DNA from: Prevotellaceae bacterium KH2P17
Lineage (GTDB): Bacteria > Bacteroidota > Bacteroidia > Bacteroidales > Bacteroidaceae
Direction of reading: 5' to 3'
Length of the DNA stretch: 64,000 nucleotides
Assembly: GCA_900199655.1 (NCBI GenBank)
Contig: FZRE01000003.1
Location: forward strand, 1-64,000
Every line of letters starts with the position of its first letter. Positions within the stretch are counted from its first letter, which is position 1. Below the pieces are notes generated by a model. The model did not search any database and had not been told where the DNA came from. It was given only the letters and a program-made list of their open reading frames with translations. Positions 52,830-62,197 of the stretch are shown piece by piece. The position numbers and the translations under genes are program-made.

Positions 52830-53687
52830 ATGACACTGATACAGACTATCATCATTGCCATTGTGGAAGGACTGACGGAGTTTCTGCCCGTTTCGTCCAC
52901 AGGGCACATGATAATTGCCCAGAACCTGCTGGGTGTTCAGCAGGGCGACCCCTTCGTGCACGCGTTTACATTCATCATACAGTTTGGCGCCATCCTCTCG
53001 GTAGTGTGCCTGTACTGGAACCGTTTCTTCCGGCTTGACTACACGCCGGCACCCGAAGGAAGTACCGGATGGCAGAAGCTGAAACACAAGTGGTACTTCT
53101 ACTGGCTGCTGTTGGTGGCCTTCATTCCGGCTGCCATCGTGGGGCTGATAGCCAAGAAATCGGGGCTGCTCGACTGGTTGCTCGACAGCGTTGAGGTAGT
53201 GGCCGTGATGCTCGTCGTGGGAGGTGTCTTCATGCTCTTCTGCGACAGGCTGTTCAACAAGGGGAGCGAGGCAAACGAGGTTAACGAAAAGCGGGCCTGG
53301 AAGATTGGATGGTTTCAGTGCCTGGCCGTGATACCGGGTGTTTCGCGTTCTATGGCTACCATCGTGGGCGGCATGCAGCAGCGGCTTACCCGCAAGCGGG
53401 CTGCAGAGTTCTCGTTCTTTCTGGCTGTTCCCACTATGGCTGCAGCCACTTTGCTGGACTTGCTCGACCTGTTGCAGGAGGGAGGAGGCTGGGCAACGGG
53501 TCATAACATCATGATGCTGCTCGTTGGCAGCGTGGTGGCATTCGTTGTGGCACTGCTGGCAATGAAGTGGTTTGTGGCTTTCTTGACCAAATACGGCTTC
53601 AAGGCATTTGGCATTTACCGCATTCTCGTTGGCGGATTCATCCTGATATGGCTGCTGATGGGGCATAATCTCACAATGGTAGACTGA
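52830..53687 (+). CDS. uppP: Undecaprenyl-diphosphate phosphatase
   Basis: UppP (BacA) dephosphorylates undecaprenyl diphosphate so the lipid carrier can be reused in cell-wall synthesis. The 285-residue membrane protein has both catalytic motifs: EGLTEFLPVSSTGHMII near residue 12 and PGVSRSMATIVGG mid-protein. It overlaps truB by one base. Confidence 0.96.
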   Translation: MTLIQTIIIAIVEGLTEFLPVSSTGHMIIAQNLLGVQQGDPFVHAFTFIIQFGAILSVVCLYWNRFFRLDYTPAPEGSTGWQKLKHKWYFYWLLLVAFIPAAIVGLIAKKSGLLDWLLDSVEVVAVMLVVGGVFMLFCDRLFNKGSEANEVNEKRAWKIGWFQCLAVIPGVSRSMATIVGGMQQRLTRKRAAEFSFFLAVPTMAAATLLDLLDLLQEGGGWATGHNIMMLLVGSVVAFVVALLAMKWFVAFLTKYGFKAFGIYRILVGGFILIWLLMGHNLTMVD

Positions 53688-54391
53688 TGAATTTCCGCAA
53701 AGGAGAAATCTTCGCCATCGACAAGCCGTACAAGATGACGAGCTTCGGGGCACTGGCACACGTGAGATATCTGCTCAGCCACACGCTGGGTTACAAGGTC
53801 AAGATAGGCCATGCAGGCACTCTGGACCCCTTGGCAACAGGAGTCCTGGTGCTTTGTACGGGCAAGGCGACCAAACAGATAGAGCAGTTGCAGGCTCACA
53901 CCAAAGAGTACACGGCCACGCTTCAGCTTGGTGCGACCACTGCCAGCTACGATATGGAGCACGAGGTGAATGCCCACTATCCCACGGAGCAGATTACCCG
54001 CGAGCGCATAGAGAGTGTGCTGGGCAGCTTTGTGGGTGATATCCAGCAGGTGCCTCCTACCTATTCGGCCTGTAAGGTCGACGGTGAGCGGGCCTACAAC
54101 TTGCGTCGCAGCGGCGAAAACGTGGAGCTCAAGCCCAAGAATATACACGTAGACAGCATTGAGCTGACGGCTTTTGACCCCGCGAAGATGCAGATGAGCA
54201 TCCGTGTGGTGTGCGGAAAAGGAACCTATATCAGGGCCCTGGCACGCGACATCGGCCGCGCCCTGGACAGCGGAGCTTATCTCACGGCACTGCGGCGCAC
54301 GCGGACAGGCGACTTCTCCGTAGCTGATTGCATTGACTTTGACCATTTCCAGGAGTGGCTCGACAAACAAGAAATAGATAAGGAAATATAA
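53687..54391 (+). CDS. truB: tRNA pseudouridine(55) synthase
   Basis: TruB converts U55 in the T loop of tRNAs to pseudouridine. The 234-residue protein carries the catalytic Asp in KIGHAGTLDPLATGVL, the KEYTATLQLGATTASYD block, QVPPTYSACKVDGERAYNL and VVCGKGTYIRALARDIG. It lacks a C-terminal PUA domain, giving a short form that is common in this phylum. It starts at the last base of the uppP stop codon. Confidence 0.95.
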   Translation: MNFRKGEIFAIDKPYKMTSFGALAHVRYLLSHTLGYKVKIGHAGTLDPLATGVLVLCTGKATKQIEQLQAHTKEYTATLQLGATTASYDMEHEVNAHYPTEQITRERIESVLGSFVGDIQQVPPTYSACKVDGERAYNLRRSGENVELKPKNIHVDSIELTAFDPAKMQMSIRVVCGKGTYIRALARDIGRALDSGAYLTALRRTRTGDFSVADCIDFDHFQEWLDKQEIDKEI

Positions 54392-54394
54392 TAT

Positions 54395-55561
54395 ATGAAG
54401 TTATCACAGTTTAAGTTTAAGTTACCGGAGGAGCAGATTGCACTGTATCCGCACAGCTTCGTGCGTGAGTTCACTAACGACGACGGGAGCAAAGGCTCCT
54501 TTCGGGTGACGCGCAGAGACGAGTCCAGGCTGATGGTACTGCACCGGAAATCGGAGAAAATAGACTTGTTCAGGAACGACGAGCATGGCAATCCCATCGA
54601 GGGAGAATACCTCGATTTCCGCAATATCATAGATTATTTTGACGAAGGCGATACCTTCATCTTCAACGATACAAAGGTTTTTCCGGCCCGTCTCTATGGA
54701 ACAAAGGAGAAAACGGATGCCAAGATAGAGGTGTTCCTGCTGCGCGAGCTCAACGAAGAGATGCGCCTGTGGGACGTTTTGGTAGAACCGGCGCGCAAGA
54801 TACGCATCGGCAACAAGCTCTTCTTTGACGAGAGCGGCACCATGGTGGCAGAAGTCATAGACAACACCACGAGCCGCGGCCGCACGCTCAGGTTCCTCTA
54901 CGACTGTCCGCACGATGAGTTCAAGCGCGAACTGTTTGCCCTCGGCGAAGCTCCATTGCCTCATTACATCCTCGACCGCAGGGATAATCCGCATGCAACG
55001 GCCGAAGACATGGACGATTTTCAGTGCATCTATGCTAAAAACGAGGGTGCTGTAACGGCGCCGGCAACGGGACTTCACTTCAGCCGGGAGCTGATGAAGC
55101 GCATGGAAATACATGGACTGAATGCCGCCTACATCACGTTGCACTGCGGCTTGGGCAACTTCCATGCCATTGAAGTGGAAGATCTCACGAAGCACAAGAT
55201 GGACTCCGAGTCGATGGTTATTGGCAAGGAGGCCTGCAACATTGTGAACCGAGCCAAGCAGGAAGGCCACCACGTGTGCGCCGTAGGCACCAGCGTGGTG
55301 AAAGCAACGGAAACAGCAGTGGGCACGGACGGCCTGCTCAAGGAGTATGCCGGGTGGACTAACAAGTTCATCTTCCCGCCTTACGACTTCGGACTGGCCG
55401 ACTGCATGGTGGCCAACTTCTACCATCCGCTATCCACGCTCCTCATGTCAACGGCCGCTTTCGGAGGCTACGACCTCGTGATGGAGGCCTACGAACTGGC
55501 TGTCAAGCATGGTTATAAGTTCGGATGTTTCGGCGATTCACTGCTTATTCTCGACGACTGA
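54395..55561 (+). CDS. queA: S-adenosylmethionine:tRNA ribosyltransferase-isomerase
   Basis: QueA transfers the ribosyl part of SAM to preQ1 at position 34 of tRNA, the penultimate step of queuosine synthesis. The 388-residue protein has [32 protein letters not shown], the [13 protein letters not shown] motif and the TLHCGLGNF and DSES blocks. A long insert after residue 25 makes it longer than E. coli QueA. It overlaps folK by one base. Confidence 0.95.
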   Translation: MKLSQFKFKLPEEQIALYPHSFVREFTNDDGSKGSFRVTRRDESRLMVLHRKSEKIDLFRNDEHGNPIEGEYLDFRNIIDYFDEGDTFIFNDTKVFPARLYGTKEKTDAKIEVFLLRELNEEMRLWDVLVEPARKIRIGNKLFFDESGTMVAEVIDNTTSRGRTLRFLYDCPHDEFKRELFALGEAPLPHYILDRRDNPHATAEDMDDFQCIYAKNEGAVTAPATGLHFSRELMKRMEIHGLNAAYITLHCGLGNFHAIEVEDLTKHKMDSESMVIGKEACNIVNRAKQEGHHVCAVGTSVVKATETAVGTDGLLKEYAGWTNKFIFPPYDFGLADCMVANFYHPLSTLLMSTAAFGGYDLVMEAYELAVKHGYKFGCFGDSLLILDD

Positions 55562-55995
55562 TGCACCACGTATATCTGAGTCTGGGCTCCAACATGGGCA
55601 ACCGGAAGTGGAACATCCGTCATGCCGTAGAGCGGATAGGGCAGCTCATCGGGCCGGTTGGCTGCCAGTCGTCACTCTACGAGACCAAACCGTGGGGCTT
55701 CGAGTCGCCCAACGACTTCATCAACGCCTGCGTGAGCTGCTCCACCAAGCTGTCTCCGCGCCAGACACTGAAGGCTACGCAGCAGATAGAACGCGAGCTC
55801 GGCAGAGTGCGTAAGACAAAAGACGGCATGTATGAGGACAGGATTATTGACGTGGACATTCTGCTCTACGATGACTTGAGCGTGAATGAGCCCGACCTGA
55901 AGATACCCCATCCGCTCATGGAAGAGCGCGACTTCGTGATGAAACCGTTGCAAGAAGTCCTGAAGAAGGAGAGAGACGGCGCCCCTACAGCCTAA
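55561..55995 (+). CDS. folK: 2-amino-4-hydroxy-6-hydroxymethyldihydropteridine pyrophosphokinase
   Basis: FolK transfers pyrophosphate from ATP to hydroxymethyl-dihydropterin in folate synthesis. The 144-residue protein shows the start VYLSLGSNMGNRKWNI, SLYETKPWGF, the RTKDGMYEDRIIDVDILLY-type ATP/metal loop with Asp-x-Asp, and the IPHPLMEERDFVMKPL end. It shares the TGATG junction with queA and ends the operon. folE lies at 29807. Confidence 0.95.
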   Translation: MHHVYLSLGSNMGNRKWNIRHAVERIGQLIGPVGCQSSLYETKPWGFESPNDFINACVSCSTKLSPRQTLKATQQIERELGRVRKTKDGMYEDRIIDVDILLYDDLSVNEPDLKIPHPLMEERDFVMKPLQEVLKKERDGAPTA

Positions 55996-56067
55996 AACTC
56001 TGTTATTAAATAAGGAGAAGAAACTGCGCGGCCAAGCACCTTTCCCGTTGCGCTAAACCCAAAATAA

Positions 56068-56102
56068 AAGCCCGGTGTTCACTGAACACCGGGCTTGTTT
56101 TG
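56068..56102. terminator. Bidirectional terminator between folK and rpsO
   Basis: AAGCCCGGTGTTC (56068-56080) pairs perfectly with GAACACCGGGCTT (56084-56096) around ACT. A-rich sequence lies on the left and T-rich on the right. Confidence 0.9.
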
Positions 56103-56127
56103 TTGCCTTGGCAAACCTTGTAGCCGC

Positions 56128-56397
56128 TTATTTACGCAGGCCGAGTGCCTTGATGATGGCACGGTAACGGTTCACGTCACGGTTGTAGAGATAGTTCAGC
56201 AGTGCGCGACGCTTGCCTACGAGCTGTGTCAGCGAGCGAGTAGTCACGAAGTCCTTGTGGTTCTTCTTGACGTGCTCGGTCAGGTGGGCAATACGATAGG
56301 TAAAAAGCGCAATCTGGCTTTCGGCAGAACCCGTGTCTGTAGCAGACTTTCCGTACTGGCCAAAGAGCTCTTCCTTCTTAGCTTTGTCTAAATACAT
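56128..56397 (-). CDS. rpsO: 30S ribosomal protein S15
   Basis: An 89-residue 16S rRNA-binding protein of the small-subunit platform. Family signatures are visible: TGSAESQIALFTYRIAHLTEHV, the DFVTTRSLTQLVGKRRALLNYL block and the end YRAIIKALGLRK. Length is exactly standard. It is monocistronic, with a minus-strand -7 box about 107 bases upstream, leaving a leader of about 100 bases in which S15 autoregulation might act, though I see no proven site. Confidence 0.98.
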   Translation of the reverse strand: MYLDKAKKEELFGQYGKSATDTGSAESQIALFTYRIAHLTEHVKKNHKDFVTTRSLTQLVGKRRALLNYLYNRDVNRYRAIIKALGLRK

Positions 56398-56503
56398 GAT
56401 TGTAAAATGATTAATAATTTGCCATTACATCCTTCGAGCGCCCTTCTGCCTTAATCACAACAGAAACGCTGTCGAATGCATCGGATTTTCCGAAAATGCG
56501 GTG

Positions 56504-56511
56504 CAAAGGTA
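56504..56511 (-). promoter_or_regulatory. -7 box TACCTTTG for rpsO
   Basis: Minus-strand consensus -7 box; the nearest TTG (56537-56535) is 23 bases away, longer than usual. Confidence 0.5.
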
Positions 56512-56630
56512 CTACTTTTTGCCGAGAGAGCCTGCAATAGCAGCCTGCTAATGTCGAATATTTAACAAAAATTACATCCTGCTCTCCGCAATATATGCCG
56601 GCGCAGGCCCCTTGTGTCTTATTTTTTTCG

Positions 56631-56638
56631 TACCTTTG
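56631..56638 (+). promoter_or_regulatory. -7 box TACCTTTG for typA
   Basis: Consensus -7 box 35 bases before the typA ATG; no TTG at 19-21 bases. Confidence 0.5.
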
Positions 56639-56673
56639 CAGCCGTTAAGTAAATAGCTTTTTAAGGTAAACAA

Positions 56674-58476
56674 ATGCAAGACATTAGAAACATTGCAGTT
56701 ATTGCGCACGTCGACCATGGAAAAACCACGCTGGTCGATAAGATGATGCTCGCCGGAAAACTCTTCCGTGAAGGACAGGATAACAGTGGTGAGGTTCTCG
56801 ACTCCAACGACTTGGAGCGCGAACGCGGTATAACCATTCTCTCGAAGAATGTGTCTATTAATTGGAAAGGTGTAAAAATCAATATTCTCGATACTCCAGG
56901 ACACTCCGATTTCGGTGGCGAGGTGGAGCGCGTTCTCAACATGGCAGACGGCTGCCTGCTGCTTGTCGACGCCTTTGAAGGCCCCATGCCGCAGACGCGT
57001 TTCGTGCTCCAGAAGGCCCTCCAGATAGGCTTGAAGCCCATCGTGGTGGTGAACAAGGTAGACAAGCCCAACTGCCGGCCCGAGGAAGTGTACGAGATGG
57101 TGTTCGACCTCATGTGCGATCTCAACGCCACAGAGGAGCAACTCGACTTCCCGGTGGTATATGGCTCGGCCAAGAACGGCTGGATGGCCGCCGACTGGAA
57201 GACCCCGACGGACAACATTGAGTACCTGCTCGACAAGATACTGGAGACCATTCCCGCCCCCAAGCAGCTGGAGGGAACCCCGCAAATGCTCATTACATCG
57301 CTCGACTACAGCAACTACACCGGCCGCATAGCTGTGGGCCGCGTTCACCGTGGCGTGCTCAAAGACGGCATGAACATAACCATCTGCCACCGCGACGGCA
57401 GTCAGGAGAAAACAAAAATCAAGGAGTTGCACACCTTCGAGGGCATGGGTCACAAGAAGACCGATGCCGTAGAGAGCGGCGACATCTGTGCCGTGATAGG
57501 CCTGGAGCGCTTCGAGATAGGCGATACCATTGCCGATTTCGACACTCCCGAGCCCCTGCCGCCCATCGCCATCGACGAACCAACCATGAGCATGCTGTTC
57601 ACCATCAACGACTCTCCGTTCTTCGGGCGCGAGGGGAAGTTCTGTACAAGCCGCCACATCAACGACCGTTTGCAGAAAGAACTTGAGAAGAACCTGGCCT
57701 TGCGCGTAGAACCGTTCGAGGGAACGACCGACAAGTGGATTGTCAGCGGCCGTGGCGTACTCCACCTCTCGGTGCTTATCGAGACCATGAGGCGCGAAGG
57801 CTACGAGCTGCAAGTAGGCCAGCCGCAGGTTATCTACAAAGAAATTGACGGCCAGAAGTGCGAACCCGTAGAGGAACTCACCATCAACGTGCCCGAGGAA
57901 TTTGCCAGCAAGATGATTGATATGGTAACCCGGCGCAAGGGGGACTTGGTGGGCATGGAGACCGAAGGTGAGCGCGTGAACATCCAGTTCGAGATTCCGT
58001 CGCGCGGAATCATCGGCTTACGCACCAATGTACTTACCGCTTCGCAGGGCGAAGCCATCATGGCGCACCGCTTCAAGGAGTACCAACCCTTCAAGGGTGA
58101 AATCATTCGCCGCACCAACGGCTCCATGATAGCCCTGGAAACGGGAACGTCCTACGCCTATTCCATCGACAAGCTGCAGGACCGCGGCAAGTTCTTTATC
58201 GACCCGGGAGAGGAAGTTTACGCCGGCGAAGTGGTGGGAGAACACGTGCACGACAACGACCTGGTCATCAACGTAACCAAGGCCAAGCAGCTTACCAACG
58301 TGCGCGCAAGCGGTTCAGACGACAAGGCGCGCGTGATACCCAAAACAGTCATGAGCCTGGAGGAATGCCTCGAGTACATCAAGGGCGACGAGTACGTGGA
58401 AGTAACGCCCAAGAACATGCGCATGCGCAAGATAATTCTCGACCATCTGGAGCGCAAGCGTTCCAACAAGGAATAA
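56674..58476 (+). CDS. typA: Ribosome-associated GTPase TypA/BipA
   Basis: A 600-residue translational GTPase needed for ribosome assembly and stress growth. The G domain has the P-loop AHVDHGKTTLVD (residues 11-22), switch II DTPGHSDFGGEVERV and NKVDKPN. EF-G-like domains II, III and V follow, with the BipA-specific C-terminal region containing RRTNGSMIALETG and DPGEEVYAGEVVGEHV. Monocistronic, with -7 box and terminator. Confidence 0.97.
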   Translation: MQDIRNIAVIAHVDHGKTTLVDKMMLAGKLFREGQDNSGEVLDSNDLERERGITILSKNVSINWKGVKINILDTPGHSDFGGEVERVLNMADGCLLLVDAFEGPMPQTRFVLQKALQIGLKPIVVVNKVDKPNCRPEEVYEMVFDLMCDLNATEEQLDFPVVYGSAKNGWMAADWKTPTDNIEYLLDKILETIPAPKQLEGTPQMLITSLDYSNYTGRIAVGRVHRGVLKDGMNITICHRDGSQEKTKIKELHTFEGMGHKKTDAVESGDICAVIGLERFEIGDTIADFDTPEPLPPIAIDEPTMSMLFTINDSPFFGREGKFCTSRHINDRLQKELEKNLALRVEPFEGTTDKWIVSGRGVLHLSVLIETMRREGYELQVGQPQVIYKEIDGQKCEPVEELTINVPEEFASKMIDMVTRRKGDLVGMETEGERVNIQFEIPSRGIIGLRTNVLTASQGEAIMAHRFKEYQPFKGEIIRRTNGSMIALETGTSYAYSIDKLQDRGKFFIDPGEEVYAGEVVGEHVHDNDLVINVTKAKQLTNVRASGSDDKARVIPKTVMSLEECLEYIKGDEYVEVTPKNMRMRKIILDHLERKRSNKE

Positions 58477-58499
58477 CAACCCGTATATATAATAAGGTG

Positions 58500-58533
58500 G
58501 CCCTGCCTGCTCGGTGAGCAAGCAGGGCTTTTT
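58500..58533 (+). terminator. Terminator after typA
   Basis: GCCCTGC (58500-58506) pairs with GCAGGGC (58522-58528), with an inner TGCTC/GAGCA stem and one C-A mismatch, followed by a T-run. Confidence 0.85.
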
Positions 58534-58636
58534 GCGTTTGGCGGTTTGCCGGTGGCGGGTCTGTACCCGGACTGTGCCAAAGGCCGCCGCCGAGGGTGCC
58601 GCCGGGCCGCTCCGGTGGTGCCGGATGTGGTGAGCA

Positions 58637-58708
58637 GGAACTTTCGACAAGTGTCGCACGATTGTTCGACACTTGTCACACCATCGTGCGACACTTGTCG
58701 AAAGGTCA
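58637..58708 (+). repeat. 72-bp triple-dyad repeat, copy 6
   Basis: Arms GGAACTTT and AAAGGTCA (slightly decayed) enclose dyads CGACAAGTGTCG, CGACACTTGTCA and CGACACTTGTCG. Spacers are CACGATTGTT and CACCATCGTG. The left flank GAGCAG and right flank CGAAGCATGCC match copy 1. It lies between the typA terminator and the SusC promoter. Confidence 0.9.
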
Positions 58709-58938
58709 CGAAGCATGCCTTTTGTACCCTTTTCGGTTCTTGTTGGAACCCAGGCTGACGGACTGCGGACCGTAGCCGTACAGTGGGCGGCCATCGTACC
58801 AGCCTACCGGCATCGCCATGCTGTCCGAAATCCAGTTTTATCCTCCGTACCGACAGAAAAACCACTCTCTATGGGCGGCATTTAAATCTTGTTAACCAAA
58901 AATGCCGGGAAATGTGTTTTAGTTTTAAAATATTGTCT

Positions 58939-58946
58939 TACCTTTG
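58939..58946 (+). promoter_or_regulatory. -7 box TACCTTTG for the SusC-SusD operon
   Basis: Consensus -7 box 90 bases before the SusC ATG at 59037, giving a leader near 85 bases. No TTG at the usual distance. No sigma/anti-sigma or hybrid sensor gene is adjacent. Confidence 0.5.
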
Positions 58947-59036
58947 TAACAGATTAAAGCCTAACGTAGCCCTGAGGGGGCGATATAGCCTGATTTTTAA
59001 GTATTAATTATCATTGAATCCTAAATCATCAAAACA

Positions 59037-62000
59037 ATGAAGAAAGTAAATGTCTTATGGTACTCCATGCGAGTCTGTTTGACACTTATGCTCATGTTGT
59101 TTGCACTTCAGGTGAGTGCACAGAGCATAACGGTCAAAGGAAATGTAAAGGACAATACCGGCGAGCCCGTTATCGGTGCCACGGTAAAGGTTCTTGGTTC
59201 TACGACAGGTGTTATAACCGACGTCGACGGTAACTATACCATCGAGTGTCAGGGTAACTCCAAACTTGAGTTTTCCTACATCGGAAGCAAGACCCAGGTT
59301 GTTGAAGTAGGCAACCGGCAGACGGTTGACGTGACGCTGACGGAAGAAAGCACTGCCATTGACGAGGTGGTGGTTACCGCGCTGGGCATCAAGCGGCAGT
59401 CGCGGTCGCTCGGCTACTCCACTACAAAGGTGGGAGGCGATGAGTTCCAGCTCGTTCGCGACCCCAACCTGGGCAATGCCCTCTCGGGTAAAGTGGCCGG
59501 TGTGAGCGTTGCAGGCAACGCCACAGGCTCAATGGGAACCTCGCGCGTGGTTATTCGCGGTAACTCGTCCATGACGGGCAACAACATGCCGCTGTACGTT
59601 GTAGACGGCGTTCCCTTTGACAATGCCAACCAAGGTTCGGCAGGCCAGTGGGGCGGAGCCGACATGGGCGACGGTCTGAGCAACCTCAACGCCGACGATA
59701 TCGAGAGCATCCAGGTGCTCAAGGGTGCTGCCGCATCGGCCCTCTACGGCTTCCGCGGCGGTAACGGTGCCATCCTGATTACCACCAAGAGCGGCAAGAA
59801 GAACCAGCCCACGAGCGTAGAGGTGAACGAGAACCTAACCTTCAACACCATTTACGACTATCGCGACTGGCAGAAAAACTTCGGTCTTGGCCTCGAAGGC
59901 AACAAGCCTACTTCCGTGAATGCAGCCATCGAAGGCGAAAGCAACAGCTGGGGTGGGGCGCTGGACGGCTCGGAGGCCGTTAACTTCCTGGGCAACAAGT
60001 ATGCCTACTCCTATGTAGACAACTGGAAGAACTTCTACCGCACGGGCATCACCACCAATACCTCTGCCTCTATCAGCGGCTCTTCCGACAAGGTGGTGTA
60101 TCGCTTCGGCGCTTCTTATAATAAGGAGAAGAGCATCCTGCCCAATGCAGGCAACCGCCAGGTGGGCCTGAACATGAACACCACTTACCAGATATTCAAG
60201 AACCTCTCGGCCATCGTAACGGCCAACTACGTGTTCGACAAGTCGAACGGACGTTCCAACCTTTCCGACGGTAACGGCAATACAAATGCCTCGCTCATCT
60301 ACCGCGGCAACTCTTTTGATGTGCGCTGGCTCGAAGGAACCTCACGCGGCTGGGGCACAAAGCTCGACGGCGGCGAGATGATAGGCGGCAACAACGTGTA
60401 CTTCAACAACCCTTACTGGCTGCAGTACCGCAAGACCAACGACATGGACCGTAATCGCCTGACGGGCTCCGTAACCCTGAAGTGGGACATTACCGACTGG
60501 CTCTACCTGCAGGGAGCCGTGCAGCGCGACGGCTACAACATCGAGTTCAAGCAGGTGCAGCCCATAGGCGCAGCTGCCGACCCGAACGGATGGCTCACTG
60601 AATACGAAAAGAACTTCCACGAAACCAACTACAACTTCCTGCTTGGTTTCAGCAAGCAGTTCGGCGACTGGAACGTTTCGGCAACCTTCGGCGGCAACAA
60701 GCTCAACAATATCTATAAGATTTACTACACTTCCAACGGTGGTCGCCCGTTCACGGTTGATGGCCTCTGGTCAGTCAACAACATCACCGCAGCAGGCCAG
60801 TCGCCGCAGAAAGTGGTTTCCCGCTTCCAGGTCAACTCGCTTTACGGCACCTTCGACCTCGGCTGGAAGAACCAACTCTTCCTCAATCTCACGGGCCGCA
60901 ACGACTGGTTCTCTACCTTGGCAGATGACAGCAACAGCTACTTCTACCCCTCGGCAACCCTCTCCTGGGTGTTTACTGATACCTTCCGCGAGCAGCTGCC
61001 CAAGTGGTTCGACTTCGGTAAAGTACGCTTAGGCTACGCTTTCGCATCAAATGGAACGGAGGCATACCAGAACTTGCTGCGCTACAAACTGCGCAACTAC
61101 ACGGTCAACGGGCAGCAAACGGCAACGCAGAACAATGACGACCGCTTCCCCAACCCGGCCCTGAAGCCTGTTCACATCTCGGAGTTTGAGGTTGGTCTGA
61201 ACCTCTCTTTCCTGAACAGCAGGCTGAACTTCGACCTCGCCTACTATGTTAAGAACACGAAGGACGATATCGTTTACGTTTCCACATCATCGGCTTCGGG
61301 CTTCGGTTCGTCCGTTGAAAACATCGGCGAGCTGCGGAACAGCGGCTTCGAGTTCATGGTCGACGCCTATCCTGTACGCAACCAGGACTTCTCCTGGAAC
61401 ACAACGCTGAACTTTGCCTACAACAACAGTGAGGTGAAAAACCTCGGTGCCGGCACCAAACGCATATCAGTTGTGGGCGGGCAGTCGCGTAACGGCAACG
61501 TTGGTATCTATCAGGTAGTGGGCGAACCCTATGCAGAAATCATCGGTGCACGCTACAAACGCAACGAAGCCGGCCAGCTCCTGCTCAAGAAAGGACTGCC
61601 ACAGGCCGGCGACCAGGAAGTCTTGGGCAATGCCGTTTATAAGTGGACGAGCGGCTGGAAGAACACTTTCACGTACAAGAACTTCATGCTCTCCTTCATG
61701 CTCGATGCCAAGTTCGGCGCTAAGTTGTTCTCCGGAACCAACTACCAGCTGTACTACTACGGCATGCACAAGAACACCCTGGAGGGCCGTACGGCCCAGA
61801 ACCCGGCCGGTTCCATCGTTGCCGTGGGCATTGACGAGGCTACCAAGCAGGCCAACACCACTGCTGTGAGCGCCCAGTCCTACTACCGCGCCATCTGCGA
61901 TGCCAACATTGCAGAGGAGTTTGTGTACAGTGCCGACTTCATCAAGCTGCGTGAACTCTCGCTTGGTTACACCTTCCCCAAGGCCATGCTGGAACCACTG

Positions 62001-62177
62001 AAGGTGGTAAAGGGATTGAGCGTATCCGTGGTTGCACGTAACCTGTGGACCATCATGAAGCATACACCGAACATCGACCCCGAATCTGCTATCAACGCTA
62101 CCAATGCCCAGGGCTTGGAGTTGAATGGTTATCCGGCCACGCGCAACATCGGTTTCAATGTGAATGTGAAGTTCTAA
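59037..62177 (+). CDS. SusC/RagA-family TonB-dependent outer membrane transporter
   Basis: A 1046-residue outer-membrane porin that imports oligosaccharides or peptides with its SusD partner. A signal peptide ends near VSAQS. A carboxypeptidase-regulatory-like domain follows (ITVKGNVKDNTGEPVIGATV), then the linker AIDEVVVTALGIKRQSRSLG. The plug has VVIRGNSSMTGNNMPLYVVD and IQVLKGAAASALYG, and a beta barrel runs to the terminal aromatic strand NIGFNVNVKF. There is no N-terminal FecR-interaction extension. The substrate cannot be deduced; no glycosidase or peptidase gene is adjacent in the window. Confidence 0.95.
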   Translation: MKKVNVLWYSMRVCLTLMLMLFALQVSAQSITVKGNVKDNTGEPVIGATVKVLGSTTGVITDVDGNYTIECQGNSKLEFSYIGSKTQVVEVGNRQTVDVTLTEESTAIDEVVVTALGIKRQSRSLGYSTTKVGGDEFQLVRDPNLGNALSGKVAGVSVAGNATGSMGTSRVVIRGNSSMTGNNMPLYVVDGVPFDNANQGSAGQWGGADMGDGLSNLNADDIESIQVLKGAAASALYGFRGGNGAILITTKSGKKNQPTSVEVNENLTFNTIYDYRDWQKNFGLGLEGNKPTSVNAAIEGESNSWGGALDGSEAVNFLGNKYAYSYVDNWKNFYRTGITTNTSASISGSSDKVVYRFGASYNKEKSILPNAGNRQVGLNMNTTYQIFKNLSAIVTANYVFDKSNGRSNLSDGNGNTNASLIYRGNSFDVRWLEGTSRGWGTKLDGGEMIGGNNVYFNNPYWLQYRKTNDMDRNRLTGSVTLKWDITDWLYLQGAVQRDGYNIEFKQVQPIGAAADPNGWLTEYEKNFHETNYNFLLGFSKQFGDWNVSATFGGNKLNNIYKIYYTSNGGRPFTVDGLWSVNNITAAGQSPQKVVSRFQVNSLYGTFDLGWKNQLFLNLTGRNDWFSTLADDSNSYFYPSATLSWVFTDTFREQLPKWFDFGKVRLGYAFASNGTEAYQNLLRYKLRNYTVNGQQTATQNNDDRFPNPALKPVHISEFEVGLNLSFLNSRLNFDLAYYVKNTKDDIVYVSTSSASGFGSSVENIGELRNSGFEFMVDAYPVRNQDFSWNTTLNFAYNNSEVKNLGAGTKRISVVGGQSRNGNVGIYQVVGEPYAEIIGARYKRNEAGQLLLKKGLPQAGDQEVLGNAVYKWTSGWKNTFTYKNFMLSFMLDAKFGAKLFSGTNYQLYYYGMHKNTLEGRTAQNPAGSIVAVGIDEATKQANTTAVSAQSYYRAICDANIAEEFVYSADFIKLRELSLGYTFPKAMLEPLKVVKGLSVSVVARNLWTIMKHTPNIDPESAINATNAQGLELNGYPATRNIGFNVNVKF

Positions 62178-62197
62178 ACTTTTAAAAGGCTACAACA

